Below, piece after piece: positions 1 to 8,087 of a stretch of DNA of 64,000 nucleotides (the first letter of the stretch is position 1; every line of letters begins with the position of its first letter). Made by a program: the position numbers and the translations under genes. This stretch comes from Thermodesulfovibrio sp. (lineage in GTDB: Bacteria > Nitrospirota > Thermodesulfovibrionia > Thermodesulfovibrionales > UBA6898): NCBI GenBank assembly GCA_013824615.1, contig PNOC01000005.1, positions 1 to 64,000 of the forward strand, in the 5' to 3' direction. Under the pieces are notes generated by a model. The model saw only the letters and a program-made list of their open reading frames with translations. It searched no databases and had not been told where the DNA came from.

Positions 1-53
1 CACCTTCCTTATCAGTTTCAACTTATAATGTCAATAAAACTAATAACGCTCAA
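1..53. other. Spacer downstream of fusA
   Basis: Short AT-rich stretch after the EF-G stop codon. Read on the minus strand it ends in AAGGAAGG, which looks like a ribosome binding site for a next gene just outside the window. In a str operon that gene is usually tuf (inference). A TTGACA match lies at 29-34 on the minus strand, but the -10 position behind it is poor. Confidence 0.3.
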
Positions 54-2135
54 TTATTCGCCCTTAACCTTGGCGATAATGCCGTCAGCGATCCCCTTGG
101 GGACCTCCTCATAAAGTGCAAACTGCATGGTATACGTTGCCCGTCCCTGGGTCTTCGACCTCAGGTCTGTCGCATACCCGAACATCTCCGAAAGCGGAAC
201 TTGCGACTTGATCACCTGGGCCTTGCCCCGCTTCTCCATGTTCTGAATTCTTCCTCTTCTGGAGTTAAGGTCGCCGATAACATCACCCATATAATCCTCA
301 GGGGTTACCACCTCGACATTCATGATCGGCTCCATGATGACCGGCTTGGCCTTCCGCGCTGCTTCCTTGAAAGCCATGGAACCTGCTATTTTAAACGCCA
401 TCTCTGACGAATCAACTTCATGGTATGAGCCATCGTACAAAACTGCTTTTACGTCCACAACGGGATAGCCAGCAAGTATACCATTTTCAGTGGCTTCTTT
501 AATACCCTTATCGACTGCAGACCAATATTCCCTCGGAACCGTGCCGCCGACAACCTTTGTTTCAAATACATATCCCTGACCCGGCTCAGAAGGGCCAAGT
601 TCAATATATACGTGACCATACTGCCCCCGGCCTCCACTCTGACGGACAAACTTTCCCTCAGCCTTTGCAGTTGTCTTGATCGTCTCTCTGTAGGCTACCT
701 GGGGCTTGCCAACGTTTGCACCGACCTTGAACTCCCTGAGCAGGCGGTCAACGATTATCTCAAGATGCAGCTCACCCATACCGGCAATCAACGTCTGTCC
801 GGTCTCCTCGTTGGTTGTTACCCTGAAGGAGGGGTCTTCCTGCATAAGCTTTCCGAGAGACTGGCCCAGCTTCTCCTGGTCAACCTTTGTCTTCGGCTCT
901 ATCGCGACAGAGATAACGGGATCAGGAAACTCCATAGCCTCAAGAATTATAGGACTCTTCTCGTCACAAAGGGTGTCCCCGGTAAGTGTACTTTTCAGGC
1001 CGACAGCAGCGGCAATATCACCTGCGGTGACTTCCTTTATGTCTTCCCTCTTGTTAGCATGCATCTGGAGGAGCCGGCCGACACGTTCTTTCGTGCCTTT
1101 GGTAGAGTTGTAGATATAGGAACCGGCACTCATGACCCCGGAATAGACCCTGATAAATGTCAACTGGCCGACAAAAGGATCGGTCATCACCTTGAACGCA
1201 AGGGCGGAAAAAGGATCTTTGGCGTCAGGCTTTCTTTCTATCTCGGCGTCCTTTTTGTCCGGATCTTTGCCGATGATCGGCGGGACATCAAGCGGCGACG
1301 GCAGATAGTCAACAATGGCATCCAACAGCTGCTGGACCCCTTTATTCTTGAAGGCAGATCCACAGAGTACCGGGTTGATCTTCATTGAGATCGTTCCCTT
1401 CCTCAGTGCAGCCCGTATCTCTTCAGCAGAAATTTCTTCACCACCAAGGAACTTCTCCATAAGCTTCTCGTCGACATCTGAGAGCTGCTCAAGCATTTTC
1501 TCCCTGTATTCCTTTGCCTGAGCCATATACTCTTCGGGTATTTCGCCCTCGACAAACTTGGCTCCGAGGGTTTCGTCATCATAAAACAATGCCTTCATCG
1601 TAACAAGATCAATAGGGCCGCGAAAGTTCTCTTCAGCCCCAATCGGTATCTGGACCGCAACCGGGTTTGCCCCAAGCCTGTCGATCATTGTTGTTACACC
1701 CATGAAAAAATCAGCACCCATCCGGTCCATCTTATTCATGAATGCTATGCGGGGTACTTTATATTTATCTGCCTGTCTCCAGACAGTCTCTGACTGTGGT
1801 TCAACACCGGCAACAGAATCAAAAGCCGCAACTGCACCATCAAGCACTCGCAGGGAGCGCTCGACCTCGATCGTGAAATCAACGTGGCCAGGGGTGTCGA
1901 TTATATTGATACGGGTATCTCTCCAGGAGCAGGTGGTTGCCGCAGAGGTGATCGTTATACCTCTTTCCTGTTCCTGTACCATCCAGTCCATGACCGCAGT
2001 GCCTTCATGAACCTCTCCTATCTTATAGGTTACACCCGTATAATAGAGAATTCTCTCGGTGGTAGTGGTCTTCCCGGCATCGATGTGGGCCATGATCCCG
2101 ATATTGCGTGTGTTTTCTAATGAAATTGCTGACAA
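54..2135 (-). CDS. fusA: Elongation factor G
   Basis: EF-G, the cytoplasmic GTPase that drives translocation of tRNA and mRNA on the ribosome and works with RRF in ribosome recycling. The 693-residue length is typical. The P-loop AHIDAGKT is at residues 16-23, followed by the switch region with [13 protein letters not shown] and NKMD, then domains II-V ending in the conserved [16 protein letters not shown] stretch. It is the third gene of rpsL-rpsG-fusA, 21 bases after the rpsG stop, and is probably transcribed from the promoter ahead of rpsL. Nothing is missing or odd. A second, specialised EF-G copy cannot be excluded from one window, but the operon position argues that this is the main one. 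Confidence 0.97.
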   Translation of the reverse strand: MSAISLENTRNIGIMAHIDAGKTTTTERILYYTGVTYKIGEVHEGTAVMDWMVQEQERGITITSAATTCSWRDTRINIIDTPGHVDFTIEVERSLRVLDGAVAAFDSVAGVEPQSETVWRQADKYKVPRIAFMNKMDRMGADFFMGVTTMIDRLGANPVAVQIPIGAEENFRGPIDLVTMKALFYDDETLGAKFVEGEIPEEYMAQAKEYREKMLEQLSDVDEKLMEKFLGGEEISAEEIRAALRKGTISMKINPVLCGSAFKNKGVQQLLDAIVDYLPSPLDVPPIIGKDPDKKDAEIERKPDAKDPFSALAFKVMTDPFVGQLTFIRVYSGVMSAGSYIYNSTKGTKERVGRLLQMHANKREDIKEVTAGDIAAAVGLKSTLTGDTLCDEKSPIILEAMEFPDPVISVAIEPKTKVDQEKLGQSLGKLMQEDPSFRVTTNEETGQTLIAGMGELHLEIIVDRLLREFKVGANVGKPQVAYRETIKTTAKAEGKFVRQSGGRGQYGHVYIELGPSEPGQGYVFETKVVGGTVPREYWSAVDKGIKEATENGILAGYPVVDVKAVLYDGSYHEVDSSEMAFKIAGSMAFKEAARKAKPVIMEPIMNVEVVTPEDYMGDVIGDLNSRRGRIQNMEKRGKAQVIKSQVPLSEMFGYATDLRSKTQGRATYTMQFALYEEVPKGIADGIIAKVKGE

Positions 2136-2156
2136 AATATCTCTCCTCTATCCCCG

Positions 2157-3013
<857 letters not shown>

Positions 3014-3068
3014 GTTTCCTCCATAAAAATTAGTAATCAATTAATGTATACTGCTCTAGGGAAAAGAA

Positions 3069-3097
3069 ATTCTACCAGAGGAGCATATATTTGTCAA
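3069..3097 (-). promoter_or_regulatory. Sigma70-type promoter of rpsL-rpsG-fusA
   Basis: On the minus strand, TTGACA (3092-3097) is followed by a 17-base spacer and TAGAAT (3069-3074). The -35 is perfect and the -10 matches five of six. Predicted transcription start is near 3062, giving a leader of about 49 bases before the rpsL GTG. This separates the str operon from purH2 upstream. Confidence 0.75.
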
Positions 3098-3156
3098 GCT
3101 CTTGGCTGCGAAGACATTATTACAGGTCTTCTGTTAAGGAAGTTATGAGTATAACA

Positions 3157-3178
3157 TGCAAAAAAATATTTTTGCAAC
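3157..3178. terminator. AT-rich hairpin after purH2 (possible terminator)
   Basis: A near-palindrome of the form TGCAAAAA..TTTTTTTGCA lies between the purH2 stop and the rpsL promoter. The stem is almost all A-T pairs, so it is a weak candidate. It is listed because it is the only inverted repeat in the gap and carries a T run. Confidence 0.3.
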
Positions 3179-3213
3179 CGTTTTTCGCAGTAAAAAATAA
3201 TTATGATCAGTTC

Positions 3214-4506
3214 TCAGTGCTTAAAAGCGCGCTGACCGGTAAAAACCATGGCAATCTTAGGACTGGCCTGGTTGCAGGCCTCGATTACTTCAAAGTCCCG
3301 CTCTGAGCCCCCGGGTTGGACCACTGCCCTTATACCCTGCCTGATACCGACATCAATTCCGTCCCTGAAGGGGAAAAAAGCGTCTGACACCATGGTCGAA
3401 CCGATCAGGCCTCCGTTGTCCCGCTGCGTCTGCTCATCGATTTCTCTAAGAGCCGCTATATCCCGCTTGCCCTGGGAGGCCTCAAGCTCAAACGTCTTAT
3501 ACGGCACCCCGTATTTATTAAAGCAGCGCGCATCGGCATATTTTGTGTATGCCTTGAAGACTGCTATCTCGGCTACCCCGACCCGGTCCTGTTCGCCGGT
3601 TCCTATGCCGACAGTAACCCCGTCCTTTACATAGATGACAGAGTTTGAGGTGATCCCCTGCTCCACATTCCAGCCGAAGAGCATGTCATTATAATCCTGT
3701 GCATCCGGCTGGCGCTCGATGGCGTACTCTTTGCCTTTATAAACAGCCTTTGCCGGAAGAAAATCCTCTTTTGTCCTGATCCGGCTGACAGGGGACTGCT
3801 GAACAATAATGCCCCCGTCGATAAGGCATTTGAAATCAACAAACCGTTTTGAGCGGAAACCCTCAAGAGTCTCTATCCTGCTGATCCTGACAATTCTCAG
3901 GTTCTTCCGCTTTGCAAGGATCTCGACCGCACCTGCTTCAAAGTCCGGGGCAGCGACAACCTCGAGGTAGTTGGCGCTCACCATATCTGCCGTTGTCTTA
4001 TCCAACGGCCGGTTCACAACCAGGCAGCCCCCAAAGGCCGCAATGCGGTCGGCCATATTTGCCCGGTCATAGGCCTCGGCAACCGATTCCCCATGCGCAG
4101 CACCACAGGGGTTGTTATGTTTCAAAATTACGGCTGCAGGACGGGCGGAAAGGTATTTCAGAATATTGAGCGCATTATCGAGGTCGGTCAGATTCGTCTT
4201 GCCCGGATGCTTTCCGGCCTGGATCATCTCTTCCTCAGAGATGCTGCTTACCAGGCCATTCCCCGGTTCGACAAAGCGACAGTCACCGAGCACAAGATTG
4301 CCGTTGACCAGTTCGAACAAGGCCGCCTCCTGATCAGGGTTTTCTCCATAGCGCAGCCCTTTTTCGATCAGCTCCCCGGTCTTTTCATCAGGGATCTTCC
4401 ATGCCCGCTTTCTATATGTCAGTTTCTGGCCACCAAACGTGATCGTCATTTCATCAGGGAAATGATCGTCCATAATGGTTTTATACATTTTCTTGAGATC
4501 AGACAT
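3214..4506 (-). CDS. purH: Stand-alone AICAR transformylase (PurH C-terminal domain)
   Basis: Formylates AICAR to FAICAR with 10-formyl-THF, the ninth step of purine synthesis. The 430 residues match only the transformylase half of bifunctional PurH: LRYGENPDQ near residue 51, the catalytic KHNNPCG motif at 129-135, IAAFGGCLV, a TSNSVIYVK stretch, SDAFFPFRDG and QPGGSERD, ending in MVFTGQRAFKH. The N-terminal MGS-like IMP cyclohydrolase domain (about 200 residues) is absent; instead the protein starts with about 50 residues of other sequence. IMP ring closure must therefore be done by another protein not in the window. It is downstream of cysS and a PilZ gene and upstream of the str promoter. 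Confidence 0.9.
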   Translation of the reverse strand: MSDLKKMYKTIMDDHFPDEMTITFGGQKLTYRKRAWKIPDEKTGELIEKGLRYGENPDQEAALFELVNGNLVLGDCRFVEPGNGLVSSISEEEMIQAGKHPGKTNLTDLDNALNILKYLSARPAAVILKHNNPCGAAHGESVAEAYDRANMADRIAAFGGCLVVNRPLDKTTADMVSANYLEVVAAPDFEAGAVEILAKRKNLRIVRISRIETLEGFRSKRFVDFKCLIDGGIIVQQSPVSRIRTKEDFLPAKAVYKGKEYAIERQPDAQDYNDMLFGWNVEQGITSNSVIYVKDGVTVGIGTGEQDRVGVAEIAVFKAYTKYADARCFNKYGVPYKTFELEASQGKRDIAALREIDEQTQRDNGGLIGSTMVSDAFFPFRDGIDVGIRQGIRAVVQPGGSERDFEVIEACNQASPKIAMVFTGQRAFKH

Positions 4507-4599
4507 ATCTATTCTCCCTTGATAGTAGTTTTCAGAAAAAAGAAGAGGTTACTAATACCGGCAGATGCCGTCCGCGTGGAAGCACAGAAAAAAACGACC

Positions 4600-4884
4600 C
4601 TACACAAACATCAGGCCGGCCTTGTAAAATCCATCCTCGACCTTGTTGATCCAGCGGATAGCTCCACGCTGCGCACTAACCGGGAGCTCACTTTTTATGA
4701 GTATATGACGACCGGGATCAATACAGGGACATTCATAGAGATACAGGCACATGCCTGACTTGCTGATATTAATGGTTACTCCCTTGAAAAGATCTCCTGC
4801 CACGTCCTGCTCACAGGCATAGGCAATGGTCTTAAGAAAGGGGAAGCGATCCTCACTCCTCTGCGCGTTCGAATATCCCAGCAC
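4600..4884 (-). CDS. Small PilZ-domain protein
   Basis: A 94-residue protein made of one PilZ domain, a module that commonly binds cyclic di-GMP. The arginine motif RSEDR is at residues 9-13. The second motif is NISKSGMCLYL, close to the family D/NxSxxG pattern, and the fold closes with AIRWINK and AGLMFV. The start is GTG at 4882-4884, chosen because AGGAGG lies 6 bases upstream and no ATG fits. It sits between cysS and purH2 with gaps of about 100 and 93 bases, so co-transcription is likely. Its target is unknown; a single-domain PilZ protein usually acts by binding a partner. Confidence 0.75.
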   Translation of the reverse strand: MLGYSNAQRSEDRFPFLKTIAYACEQDVAGDLFKGVTINISKSGMCLYLYECPCIDPGRHILIKSELPVSAQRGAIRWINKVEDGFYKAGLMFV

Positions 4885-4986
4885 CGGTGTCCTCCTGGAT
4901 GGCCCTGATTTGTGTCAGTATACTCCAAGGCTGCAAGAAAGCACAATAGCCTGGCAGGGAACTTGCCAAGGCAACAATCCGCCGTC

Positions 4987-6438
4987 TCAAACCTTTACCT
5001 TCCAGGTCGTACTGTCTTTTTTGTCCTCCAGAACAATACCCAGTGCGTCCAGGTCCTTCCTGATGCCGTCGGCTGCAGCCCATTCCTTATTTTCCCTGGC
5101 CTGCCTCCGCGCTTCAATCCTGGACAGAATATCGGGTTCAGTCAGGGAAATCTTCTTGACCGCCATGAGCGCCTTATACCACTCCTCGGGCGTTCGTGCG
5201 AATATGTTCAGGACATCTCCGGCCTCCCTCAGGAGTGCTTCCGCCCGGGTGACCAGTTCAGCCGAGCGGACCCCCAGGGGCTTGCCATCGAGATATTTGT
5301 TCAGTATGCGGATCAGTTCAAAGATCCCCCCTATCGCCAGGGCAGTATTGAAATCATCGTCCATCGCCTCCCTAAATCTCACGATAAAGCTGTCAAGGAT
5401 ATCCGAAAGAGCTTGTTCATCAACAGATTTTTTCTCGACAGATTGGTCCAGCGCAAGAAAGTCTCTGGCCCGCAAAACCGTCGTATAATAGCGGTCTATA
5501 GAAACCTCTGCCTCTTTCAGTTGCTCGTCTGAAAATTCTATCGGACTCCGGTAATGGGTAGAAAGAAGGAAAAAGCGCACTGCCTCTGCATCAAATTTAT
5601 GCAGAATCTCTCTGATCGTAAAGAAGTTGCCGAGCGACTTCGACATCTTTTCCTTGTCAACCGTTATAAAGCCGTTATGCACCCAGTATTTTACGAACGG
5701 CTTTCCTGTAAAAGCCTCAGACTGCGCTATCTCATTCTCGTGATGCGGAAAAATCAGGTCTGCCCCGCCGCCATGGATATCAAAGGTCTCCCCAAGGTGT
5801 TTCAGCGACATGGCCGAACACTCGATATGCCAGCCCGGCCTTCCCGGCCCCCAAGGGCTCTCCCAGGCCGGCTCACCTTCCTTCGAGGCCTTCCACAGGG
5901 CAAAGTCCATGGGGTTTTTCTTCCGCTCGTTCACCTCAATGCGGGCGCCGGCCATCATGTCCTCAAGGTCACGCTTGGAGAGCTTTCCGTATCCCCTGAA
6001 CGAACCGACTTCAAAATAGACGCTCCCGTCTGACACATACGCATGGCCTTTGTCGATCAGGCCCTGCACGATTTCTATCATCTCACCGATATAGTCAGTA
6101 GCCCTCGGCTCCACATCAGCTCTGCCGACTCCCAGCATATCCATATCACGGTAATATTCATCTATATATTTTTTTGCCACAGCGTCCCAGGCAAGACCCT
6201 CCTGATGACCCCGGTTGATGATCTTGTCGTCGATATCGGTAAAGTTCCTGATATAGGTTATGGTATAGCCTTTATACCGGATGTATCTCCTCATCACGTC
6301 AAAAACAATGGCGCTCCGCGCGTGGCCAATATGGCAAAAGTCATAGGCAGTAATGCCGCAGGAGTACATGCTTACCTCCCCGGGCCTTACCGGCACAAAC
6401 TCCTCTTTCTTGGCAGTGAGCGTGTTGTAAATCCTCAT
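4987..6438 (-). CDS. cysS: Cysteinyl-tRNA synthetase, internal start within the fused frame
   Basis: Class I aminoacyl-tRNA synthetase charging tRNA-Cys. From the internal ATG (6436-6438) it is 483 residues, the normal CysRS length, with Cys27 of the zinc site in MYSCGIT, HIGH at 36-39, a zinc/substrate region WHIECSAM and GGGADLIFPHHENE, and the KMSKS loop (DKEKMSKSLGNF). The codons just before this ATG contain GAGGAGG (6443-6449) ending 4 bases before the start, an excellent ribosome binding site placed inside the upstream cysE frame. That supports a separate CysRS product even if read-through also makes the fusion. Confidence 0.8.
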   Translation of the reverse strand: MRIYNTLTAKKEEFVPVRPGEVSMYSCGITAYDFCHIGHARSAIVFDVMRRYIRYKGYTITYIRNFTDIDDKIINRGHQEGLAWDAVAKKYIDEYYRDMDMLGVGRADVEPRATDYIGEMIEIVQGLIDKGHAYVSDGSVYFEVGSFRGYGKLSKRDLEDMMAGARIEVNERKKNPMDFALWKASKEGEPAWESPWGPGRPGWHIECSAMSLKHLGETFDIHGGGADLIFPHHENEIAQSEAFTGKPFVKYWVHNGFITVDKEKMSKSLGNFFTIREILHKFDAEAVRFFLLSTHYRSPIEFSDEQLKEAEVSIDRYYTTVLRARDFLALDQSVEKKSVDEQALSDILDSFIVRFREAMDDDFNTALAIGGIFELIRILNKYLDGKPLGVRSAELVTRAEALLREAGDVLNIFARTPEEWYKALMAVKKISLTEPDILSRIEARRQARENKEWAAADGIRKDLDALGIVLEDKKDSTTWKVKV

Positions 6439-7110
6439 GCTTCCTCCTCTTTCTTTTGTTGCACCATCACTATCGAGCCTCCGGGCAAGCTCCTCAAATT
6501 TCATCTCCAGTTCCGCCAACCGCTCAACAACCGGGTCGGGGAAATAGTCAGTCACTTCCACCATCCCCTCCTCGGTCGTCATCCTCACGGTCTTCCTCTT
6601 GGTTATCCTCCCGGGTACCCCGACACAGATCGAGTTATCAGGAATCGATTTCAGAATTACTGAATTGGCACCTACAACGACATTGTTACCGAGTGTAATA
6701 TTGCCGAGTATCTTTGCCCCTGTGCCGACAACAACATTCTTTCCGAGCGTGGGATGCCGCTTGCCTTTTTCCTTGCCTGTCCCTCCAAGGGTAACACCCT
6801 GATACAAAAGACAGTCCTCTCCCACCACGGCCGTCTCGCCGATGACCACCCCCATCCCATGATCAATAACCAACCCGGCGGCTATCTGCGCTGCCGGATG
6901 TATCTCGATTCCGGTCAAAAAGCGGGCGACATGTGACAAAAATCTTGGGAGCACCGGGACTCCGGCATTCCAGAGCCGGTGATTCAGGCGATGGAACACG
7001 AGCGCGTGAAACCCCGGGTAGGCAAGCACAACCTCCAGGGCGCTTCTCGCCGCAGGGTCCCGCTCGAAGACCGCCTTGTAATCCCTCTGTATATCGCTGA
7101 AAAACCCCAT
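4987..7110 (-). CDS. cysE-cysS: Serine O-acetyltransferase / cysteinyl-tRNA synthetase, one open frame
   Basis: One uninterrupted frame encodes two complete enzymes. Residues 1-224 are CysE (serine to O-acetylserine): a short alpha-helical N-terminus and left-handed hexapeptide repeats with DHGMGVVIGETAVVG, YQGVTLGGTGK and VGANSVILKSIP, ending with a helical tail. Residues 225-707 are CysRS. No stop codon separates them; the joint is GATKERGGSM. CysE starts at ATG 7108-7110, where homology begins; upstream codons do not resemble the family. A TATAAT box lies 12 bases before this ATG. cysE and cysS are neighbours in many bacteria as separate genes. Either a 707-residue fusion is made or cysS is also started internally. 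A missed stop codon from a sequencing error is the main alternative. Confidence 0.8.
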   Translation of the reverse strand: MGFFSDIQRDYKAVFERDPAARSALEVVLAYPGFHALVFHRLNHRLWNAGVPVLPRFLSHVARFLTGIEIHPAAQIAAGLVIDHGMGVVIGETAVVGEDCLLYQGVTLGGTGKEKGKRHPTLGKNVVVGTGAKILGNITLGNNVVVGANSVILKSIPDNSICVGVPGRITKRKTVRMTTEEGMVEVTDYFPDPVVERLAELEMKFEELARRLDSDGATKERGGSMRIYNTLTAKKEEFVPVRPGEVSMYSCGITAYDFCHIGHARSAIVFDVMRRYIRYKGYTITYIRNFTDIDDKIINRGHQEGLAWDAVAKKYIDEYYRDMDMLGVGRADVEPRATDYIGEMIEIVQGLIDKGHAYVSDGSVYFEVGSFRGYGKLSKRDLEDMMAGARIEVNERKKNPMDFALWKASKEGEPAWESPWGPGRPGWHIECSAMSLKHLGETFDIHGGGADLIFPHHENEIAQSEAFTGKPFVKYWVHNGFITVDKEKMSKSLGNFFTIREILHKFDAEAVRFFLLSTHYRSPIEFSDEQLKEAEVSIDRYYTTVLRARDFLALDQSVEKKSVDEQALSDILDSFIVRFREAMDDDFNTALAIGGIFELIRILNKYLDGKPLGVRSAELVTRAEALLREAGDVLNIFARTPEEWYKALMAVKKISLTEPDILSRIEARRQARENKEWAAADGIRKDLDALGIVLEDKKDSTTWKVKV

Positions 7111-7122
7111 AGAATTACGGAT

Positions 7123-7128
7123 ATTATA
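7123..7128 (-). promoter_or_regulatory. Candidate -10 box for cysE-cysS
   Basis: A perfect TATAAT on the minus strand ends 12 bases before the cysE ATG, which has no clear ribosome binding site. No good -35 hexamer was found. It is divergent from the TATAGT box of the HEAT-repeat gene. Confidence 0.4.
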
Positions 7129-7155
7129 CAATAAAAGCTGCTGCCGGCATTGTGC

Positions 7156-7161
7156 TATAGT
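7156..7161 (+). promoter_or_regulatory. Extended -10 box 6 bases before the HEAT-repeat gene
   Basis: TATAGT preceded by TG one base away (TGC-TATAGT) gives an extended -10 element. Exactly 6 bases separate it from ATG 7168, which would put the transcription start at or next to the A of ATG, i.e. a leaderless mRNA. No -35 was identified. Confidence 0.4.
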
Positions 7162-7167
7162 ATCCCG

Positions 7168-7581
7168 ATGCAGGAATACGGCACAAGCAATGTCAACCTG
7201 AGGCAGATGATCGCTGATCATATGGAGAACGGATTTCTCGAAAATATCATTGACATGTTCAGGCACGACAACAGCCTCTACCCCCTGATCAGCGCGCTCA
7301 TACAGGACGAACGGGTGCGGGTCAGGATAGGGGTAACGGCACTCATCGAAGAACTGGCCGGCCTTGATGCAGAACACATCCCCGGAGCAGTTCCTGGGCT
7401 GATCCGGACACTTGACCATACTGAATCCTTTGTCCGCGGCGATGCAGCAAACCTGCTGGGCATTATCGGAGACAGCTCTGCTCTGCCGCATCTGAAAAAA
7501 ACAGCTACGCTGGACGCAGATCCGAATGTCAGGCTCTTGGCTGACGAGGCGATCAAGGACATAGAAGAAAAGAAACCATAG
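7168..7581 (+). CDS. HEAT-repeat protein
   Basis: A 137-residue soluble protein made of helical HEAT (PBS-lyase-like) repeats. Three consecutive units are visible: LYPLISALIQDERVRVRIGV, then AVPGLIRTLDHTESFVRGDA, then ALPHLKKTATLDADPNVRLL. Such proteins are usually scaffolds that bind other proteins; the partner is unknown. I start at ATG 7168 rather than the in-frame TTG at 7150, because a -10 box lies 6 bases before the ATG. It is divergent from cysE and 20 bases ahead of the EVE gene, probably as one unit. Confidence 0.75.
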   Translation: MQEYGTSNVNLRQMIADHMENGFLENIIDMFRHDNSLYPLISALIQDERVRVRIGVTALIEELAGLDAEHIPGAVPGLIRTLDHTESFVRGDAANLLGIIGDSSALPHLKKTATLDADPNVRLLADEAIKDIEEKKP

Positions 7582-7601
7582 GCAGTATCCGGGAGGTTCT
7601 C

Positions 7602-8087
7602 ATGCAAAAAAATTACTGGTTGATGAAGACCGAACCCACCGTCTTTTCGTTTGATGACCTGAAGGCAAAGCCGGAGGCAACCGACCACTGGGAGGGCGTC
7701 AGGAATTATCAGGCCCGCAACTATATGCGTGAGATGAAGAAGGGCGATCTGGCTCTCTTCTACCATTCAAACTGCGAGTTACCCGGCATTGTCGGCATTG
7801 CCGAAATCGTCCGCACATCATACCCTGATCATACGTCATGGGACAAATCCTCCCGCTACTATGACCCGAAATCAACCCCTCAGAACCCGCGCTGGTTCAT
7901 GGTAGACGTGCGCTGGAAAAAGCAGTTTGAGAATATCATAAGTCTGACGCAACTGAAGGATATCCCTGCACTGCAGCAGATGAAGGTGCTCCAGAAGGGC
8001 CAGCGGCTCTCGGTCATGCCGGTGACACAGGACGAATTCAAGAAAGTCCTGAAACTGGCCGGGACTACTTACAGCCGGAAAACCTGA
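7602..8087 (+). CDS. EVE-domain protein
   Basis: A 161-residue single EVE domain, a PUA-related fold that binds modified bases in DNA or RNA (homologues include human thymocyte nuclear protein 1). The signature start YWLMKTEP at residues 5-12, GVRNYQARNYMR and KGDLALFYHSN are all present, as is NPRWFMVDVRW. Its precise ligand is unknown. It follows the HEAT-repeat gene by 20 bases. Its 3' end overlaps the convergent glgP gene by 23 bases, so there is no room for a terminator between them. Confidence 0.88.
   Translation: MQKNYWLMKTEPTVFSFDDLKAKPEATDHWEGVRNYQARNYMREMKKGDLALFYHSNCELPGIVGIAEIVRTSYPDHTSWDKSSRYYDPKSTPQNPRWFMVDVRWKKQFENIISLTQLKDIPALQQMKVLQKGQRLSVMPVTQDEFKKVLKLAGTTYSRKT

Noticed and set aside
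612-1388. Long open frame on the plus strand inside fusA
   Set aside because: It is the complement of EF-G codons; its translation has no family features and fusA fills the region completely.
7111-7491. N-terminal extension of CysE to 7491
   Set aside because: The added 127 codons lie opposite the HEAT-repeat gene and do not look like acetyltransferase.
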